Of a stretch of DNA of 64,000 nt, positions 60,923 to 64,000 are shown piece by piece. Under the pieces are notes generated by a model that saw only the letters and a list, made by a program, of their open reading frames with translations, ran no database searches and was not told the origin of the DNA. The stretch is taken from assembly GCA_029245345.1 (NCBI GenBank), contig JAQWPM010000022.1, positions 1 to 64,000 on the forward strand. Direction: 5' to 3'. Position 1 is the stretch's first letter, and every line of letters begins with the position of its first letter. This DNA is from Longimicrobiales bacterium. GTDB lineage: Bacteria > Gemmatimonadota > Gemmatimonadetes > Longimicrobiales > Gaopeijiaceae. A program made the position numbers and the translations under genes.

Positions 60923-61615
60923 GTGGGACAGCCATTCAAGCAAGTGCCTTGGGCGCGCGTCTTCGTGGAGGGCGCGGTCATCGTAGCGTCGATCCTGTTC
61001 GCCTTCGGTATCGAGGCGTGGTGGGCAGGGAAGCAGGCCAAGTCCGAGCAGCTTGAACTTCTTCAAGCGCTTGAGGCAGAGTTCGAGGCCGCCGGCGAGG
61101 AGTTGGGTCGAGCCGGGACGGTTCACGTCAACAGGCAGCGCGCCGCCGACCAGCTAATTCAGATCATGGAGGGGGGTCCGCCATTCCCTGAGCCTGACTC
61201 CGTTTGGGTTCTCGTGGAGGCCGCTCACAGGAGGACCACTACCGATCCACCGGGAGGGGTCCTCGCAAGCGCGCTCGGATCCGGAAGACTAGCGGATGTA
61301 GGCCAAGTCAAACTCCGATCGGCTCTCGCGGCGTGGCCGCGGAGCCTTCTCGACCATAACAATACCGAGGATAATACCCGCGGCTACATCAACAACGTGC
61401 TGTTGCCATGGTTCGCCGAGAACGCAGAGTATCCAAGGGCCGACGGTGCGATAGAATCCTGGAGCAGCGTGGCCGACTTCCTCATGCGGTCCAGGACCTA
61501 TCGGGGTCACATCTGGAACATTCGCCTAAACACGGGAGCCGCTGTGTCCGAGAACGCGGCGCTCGTCGCTGAGGCTATGGGTATCCGGGAGCTATTGGCG
61601 GCGTCCATTCAGTAG
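60923..61615 (+). CDS. DUF6090-like single-pass membrane protein (cassette)
   Basis: 230 residues, GTG start. N-terminal helix VFVEGAVIVASILFAFGIEA then WWAGKQAKSEQLELLQALEA, and mid-protein GGVLASALGSGRLADVGQVK with the SGRL motif seen in the other two members. C-terminal helices EDNTRGYINNVLLPWFAENA and SENAALVAEAMGIRELLAAS. Opposite strand to the array direction. Unknown function. Confidence 0.75.
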   Translation: MGQPFKQVPWARVFVEGAVIVASILFAFGIEAWWAGKQAKSEQLELLQALEAEFEAAGEELGRAGTVHVNRQRAADQLIQIMEGGPPFPEPDSVWVLVEAAHRRTTTDPPGGVLASALGSGRLADVGQVKLRSALAAWPRSLLDHNNTEDNTRGYINNVLLPWFAENAEYPRADGAIESWSSVADFLMRSRTYRGHIWNIRLNTGAAVSENAALVAEAMGIRELLAASIQ

Positions 61616-61680
61616 GTGTCCAGCCACAAGTGCGACAGCCTGTGAAGGACGCTCAGGCGGCACGCTCCCAAGGGAGTGCC

Positions 61681-61727
61681 ATCTAAAGGCTTTGGAATTC
61701 TGCGTCAGTTTGCAACCGCTAGTCCCA
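61681..61727 (-). repeat. Degenerate short attC-like site H
   Basis: Minus strand: GGACTAGCGGTTGCAAACTG (left arm without a clear GCCTAAC box), ACGCAGAATTCC (right arm) and TTTAGAT (GTTAGAT with one change). The centre is missing, leaving 47 bases. The 3' end of the beta-lactamase-family gene runs into its left arm. Confidence 0.45.
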
Positions 61728-62826
61728 GCGCCCACCGTGCGATCCTGCGCTCAATCTTCCCGGGAACTCCACTACTTGTGTTGGATAGGACCACGATGTC
61801 GAGATCAGACTCTGGGTAGTGTGCCATCACGGTGCTGAAACCGTTGATGCCGCCCGTGTGGGCCACCCTGGAGTGCTCCTCGAGAGCGTCGACTCCTAGA
61901 GCGAAACCGTACCCGGTGGCTGAGCCATTATTCAACTGACCTGAGGTGGTCATGGCCTGGTAGCTGGCCTCAGATACCACCCGCCCGCTCCGCAGCGCCA
62001 TGGTCCACGACAGTAGGTCCGGCACGGTGGAGCACAGCGCACCTGCTGCTCCCGGCGTGTTCATAGAGATGCTCCCGTCGTTGAGAAGCCCGTCCCCTCC
62101 CTGCTCATAGCCCTCCGCCCTACCGGGGATGATCTGGGCCTCATGGCAATAGGACGAACGCGACAAACCCAGCGGGCCGAAGAGGTGGGCGTCGAGGTAG
62201 TCGTCGTAGGACTCCCCACTCACCTCCTCGATGATCATACCGAGCAGATAGTACCCTGAGTTGTTGTACCGGTACTCCTCACCCGGGGCGAAGTCGAAGG
62301 GCTCGTCCTTGAATAGGGCGAGCATCTCGGTATGGGAGAGGTCCAAGAGGCCAGCCTTCCGCCAGAAGACATCTCCGAGGCTCGTGTAGCTCTTGATTCC
62401 GGACGTATGACCGAGCAGGTGGCGAATGCTCACCTCATATCCTTGGGTGGGATAGTCCGGCAAGTGCAGCGTCAGCGGATCGTCGATAGCAATCTGACCC
62501 GCCTCGACCAACTGCATGACCGCCGCAGCGGTGAACTGCTTCGTGAGAGAACCGATCCGGTACACAGTCCCCGCGGTCATCGGCACGCTATTCTCGATGT
62601 CTGCGACGCCGTAGCCCTTCACCATGAGCAGGTCACCGCCGCGCTTCACCCCGATGGTCAAGCCAGCGACCGGCCCGTCGCGGAGCGTCGCTTCAGCGAG
62701 GGAGTCGATCCGTTCAACCAGTTCCCCACCCCACACGGGGGCCTGAGACTGCGCACAAGCTGGCAGAGTGGAGAACAGACAGCCCACGATGACAAGACGA
62801 AGCATAGATCTCGAAGTCCTACTCAT
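61705..62826 (-). CDS. Serine beta-lactamase-family (class C-like) hydrolase lipoprotein
   Basis: 373 residues, ATG at 62826 with AGGAGAG five bases upstream. Lipobox LPAC (VIVGCLFSTLPACAQ). The beta-lactamase/transpeptidase-like fold has SxxK in GSLTKQFTAAAVMQL (Ser nucleophile, Lys), YxN in EEYRYNNSGYYLLGMII and HTGG in RVAHTGGINGFSTVM replacing KTG. This set is typical of environmental esterases/D-aminopeptidases named beta-lactamase family. Real beta-lactam resistance cannot be assumed. Its last codons lie inside degenerate site H. Confidence 0.85.
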   Translation of the reverse strand: MSRTSRSMLRLVIVGCLFSTLPACAQSQAPVWGGELVERIDSLAEATLRDGPVAGLTIGVKRGGDLLMVKGYGVADIENSVPMTAGTVYRIGSLTKQFTAAAVMQLVEAGQIAIDDPLTLHLPDYPTQGYEVSIRHLLGHTSGIKSYTSLGDVFWRKAGLLDLSHTEMLALFKDEPFDFAPGEEYRYNNSGYYLLGMIIEEVSGESYDDYLDAHLFGPLGLSRSSYCHEAQIIPGRAEGYEQGGDGLLNDGSISMNTPGAAGALCSTVPDLLSWTMALRSGRVVSEASYQAMTTSGQLNNGSATGYGFALGVDALEEHSRVAHTGGINGFSTVMAHYPESDLDIVVLSNTSSGVPGKIERRIARWALGLAVAN

Positions 62827-63022
62827 CGGTCTCTCCTAATTGACATGGATGGAAGCACCTGATCGGAACCGACCCTCGGCCGTCATCCCATTTTAGCCAC
62901 AGCTCGGTAGGCTTCCGGAATTCGTATCCGGCGAGGATGGGGTAGGGATCAGCGCTCAAACCGGCCATCGTGACGCGCGCTCCGCGTGGAAATCGGGCCG
63001 CCTTCCTCTCAAAATCTGACAT
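62819..63022 (-). pseudogene. Cytochrome P450 N-terminal fragment
   Basis: SDFERKAARFPRGARVTMAG followed by LSADPYPILAG matches the opening of many bacterial P450s (FP.GA.VTLA.L..DPYP.LARLRE). Afterwards the sequence is unrelated (RKPTELWLKWDDG) and stops inside the start of the next gene. The heme-binding part is absent. Weakly supported but the DPYP pattern is distinctive. Confidence 0.45.
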
Positions 63023-63043
63023 GCACCGGTCCCGTACAGACAA

Positions 63044-63353
63044 AGTCTGAGTGATCGATTCGCTATCGCCCTACCCGAGGAGGTAGCAGATGCGAGCTTA
63101 GGTCCAACCTGCAGGCTCGTCCAGGCGAGCAGGTCCCGTGCGCCACGCGAGCCCGCTTCCTAAAGTGCGAAACCCGCGCAGTACGCAGGTCCCCGATCGC
63201 ACCGACTCCGTACATGTGGTGGTGCCACCAGAGAAGGCCCGAAAGCGCCTTTTCACGACGATCGCTCGGCCCGAGGCTCAGCCCTCCCTCCTTTAGGTGG
63301 GCGGCTCCCTAAGTAGGCTGGGCATGACATCCATAATGTCTGCGTTAAGCGCC
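63044..63353. other. Stretch without recognised features
   Basis: 310 bases between the P450-like fragment and site I. No frame looks coding on either strand, and I see no promoter or terminator. Confidence 0.4.
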
Positions 63354-63473
63354 GTCTAACGACTTTGAAAATCTGCTGCGCGACTAGAATGCTTCCCACG
63401 GGTCGCGAGGTGCAATCCGAGTTATTCGGGAACCTCTACGTCATCGCGCGACGGCAGCAATTTCTTGTTATGA
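63354..63473 (-). repeat. attC-like site I
   Basis: Minus strand: left box TCATAAC, AAGAAATTGCTGCCGTCGCG, centre with GATTGCACCTCGCGACCCG and GGGAAGCATTCTAGTCGCG, then CAGCAGATTTTCAAAGTC and perfect right box GTTAGAC. 120 bases. Lies 27 bases after the stop of the metallo-hydrolase gene. Confidence 0.75.
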
Positions 63474-63499
63474 AGCTCACAACCCAGAAATTGTAGCAG

Positions 63500-64000
63500 C
63501 TAGTTAATGACGATCGGCTCCAGATGGACAGGTGAAATCACTCGTGAATCTGGCGCCAGGTCTGCCGCAGCCTGAACGAACGGCACGATGTTGCGCTCGT
63601 AGTCCGCCTGCTGAGAGTAACCGTACGGGAGGCGGAAGTTGTCCCAGTGGGTCGGGATCACGATCGACGGGTACCCAGTAGACCGAAGAAGGCGCTCATC
63701 GTAATTGTATAGACCCAACCGAGACCCGTTGATACCCGCCAAGAGGATATCCGGATTCAGGCCCTGGTACTCGCGCTCAATGAAGTTCATAGACCCCATA
63801 GTGAGAACATCATGGCGAGCGAATCGAGCCAAGAAGCTCAGTGAGCCCCCTTCGATGAACTGGTCGATTCGGAGCGGCACTTGCAGCGTGCTCGCGTCCG
63901 TGAGGCGCCGAGAGTCATAGTAGCGCTTCTCGTTAAGGGCCGAGTGTATCGTTGGGACGATTCTGACAGAGAATCCATCGAACTGATAGTCTTCGCCCCC
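63500..64000 (-). CDS. MBL-fold metallo-hydrolase, C-terminal part (continues beyond window)
   Basis: At least 166 residues open to the end of the window. The visible part, YQFDGFSVRIVPTIHSALNE, RIDQFIEGGSLSFLARFARH, MGSMNFIEREYQGLNPDILL and PSIVIPTHWDNFRLPYGYS, is the second half of a metallo-beta-lactamase-fold hydrolase like UlaG-type lactonases (HxxHxDH would be upstream, outside the window). IPTHWDN supplies the last histidine ligand. Ends 27 bases before site I and is therefore the next cassette of the array. Substrate unknown. Confidence 0.75.
   Translation of the reverse strand, partial: GGEDYQFDGFSVRIVPTIHSALNEKRYYDSRRLTDASTLQVPLRIDQFIEGGSLSFLARFARHDVLTMGSMNFIEREYQGLNPDILLAGINGSRLGLYNYDERLLRSTGYPSIVIPTHWDNFRLPYGYSQQADYERNIVPFVQAAADLAPDSRVISPVHLEPIVIN

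Noticed and set aside
61705-62826. Annotation as an antibiotic-resistance beta-lactamase
   Set aside because: HTGG instead of KTG and a lipobox are more typical of esterase/peptidase relatives; resistance cannot be inferred from the fold.
1-64000. tRNA, rRNA, riboswitch and CRISPR signals
   Set aside because: I looked for T-loop motifs, rRNA blocks, cobalamin-box sequences near the B12 regulator and regularly spaced repeats, and saw none that I could support.

Overview
The window is GC-rich bacterial chromosome, probably from a free-living member of the Gemmatimonadota or a related lineage. This is inferred from gene content only: secreted S9 peptidases, beta-propeller and FG-GAP lipoproteins, a PadR-plus-permease pair, CarboxypepD_reg-like and GWxTD-like proteins, DUF6090-like proteins and a MacB/ADOP-type permease remnant. 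I see no rRNA, tRNA, CRISPR array or phage module.

Layout. 0-11 kb is mostly minus strand: envelope and secreted proteins (alpha/beta hydrolase, NHL propeller, a propeller-phosphatase fusion, a flavin-reductase-like protein, a Lys/Ala-repeat protein, a phosphoesterase, an EIIA-like protein) mixed with broken genes. 11-31 kb holds a GWxTD-like secreted protein, a Rieske oxygenase, a three-gene methyltransferase operon, a dicarboxylate symporter, an octaheme cytochrome lipoprotein, two acetyltransferases, an ASPIC/UnbV protein, a CapA-like lipoprotein and a PadR/permease pair whose promoter can be read. 31-36 kb holds a DUF6090-like protein, an exported amidohydrolase, a DsbA/FrnE-like gene with an in-frame UGA at its catalytic position, and a cyanophycinase-like lipoprotein.

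36.4-45.2 kb is the most coherent system: a CarH/LitR-type MerR-B12 photoreceptor regulator diverges from a tightly coupled operon encoding a fasciclin protein, an FAD oxidoreductase, DUF1365, two cyclopropane-synthase-like methyltransferases, a DUF1295 reductase, DUF2177, a small membrane protein, TspO and a SRPBCC protein. It is probably a light-responsive membrane-lipid modification pathway.

45-64 kb looks like an integron cassette array without its integrase. Nine attC-like elements separate mostly single genes: a DUF6090-like protein, a hybrid sensor kinase, a secreted hypothetical, a proline-iminopeptidase-like lipoprotein, an M42 peptidase, RidA, another DUF6090-like protein, a serine beta-lactamase-family protein and a metallo-hydrolase. 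Most are on the minus strand, the forward direction of the attC sites. Transposase remnants (IS30, IS3) lie at its low-coordinate edge, and half-sites at 33.6 and 35.6 kb suggest an older, decayed extension.

Gene decay is pervasive. At least fourteen genes are frameshifted, internally deleted or reduced to one end, several keeping both termini while the middle is lost.
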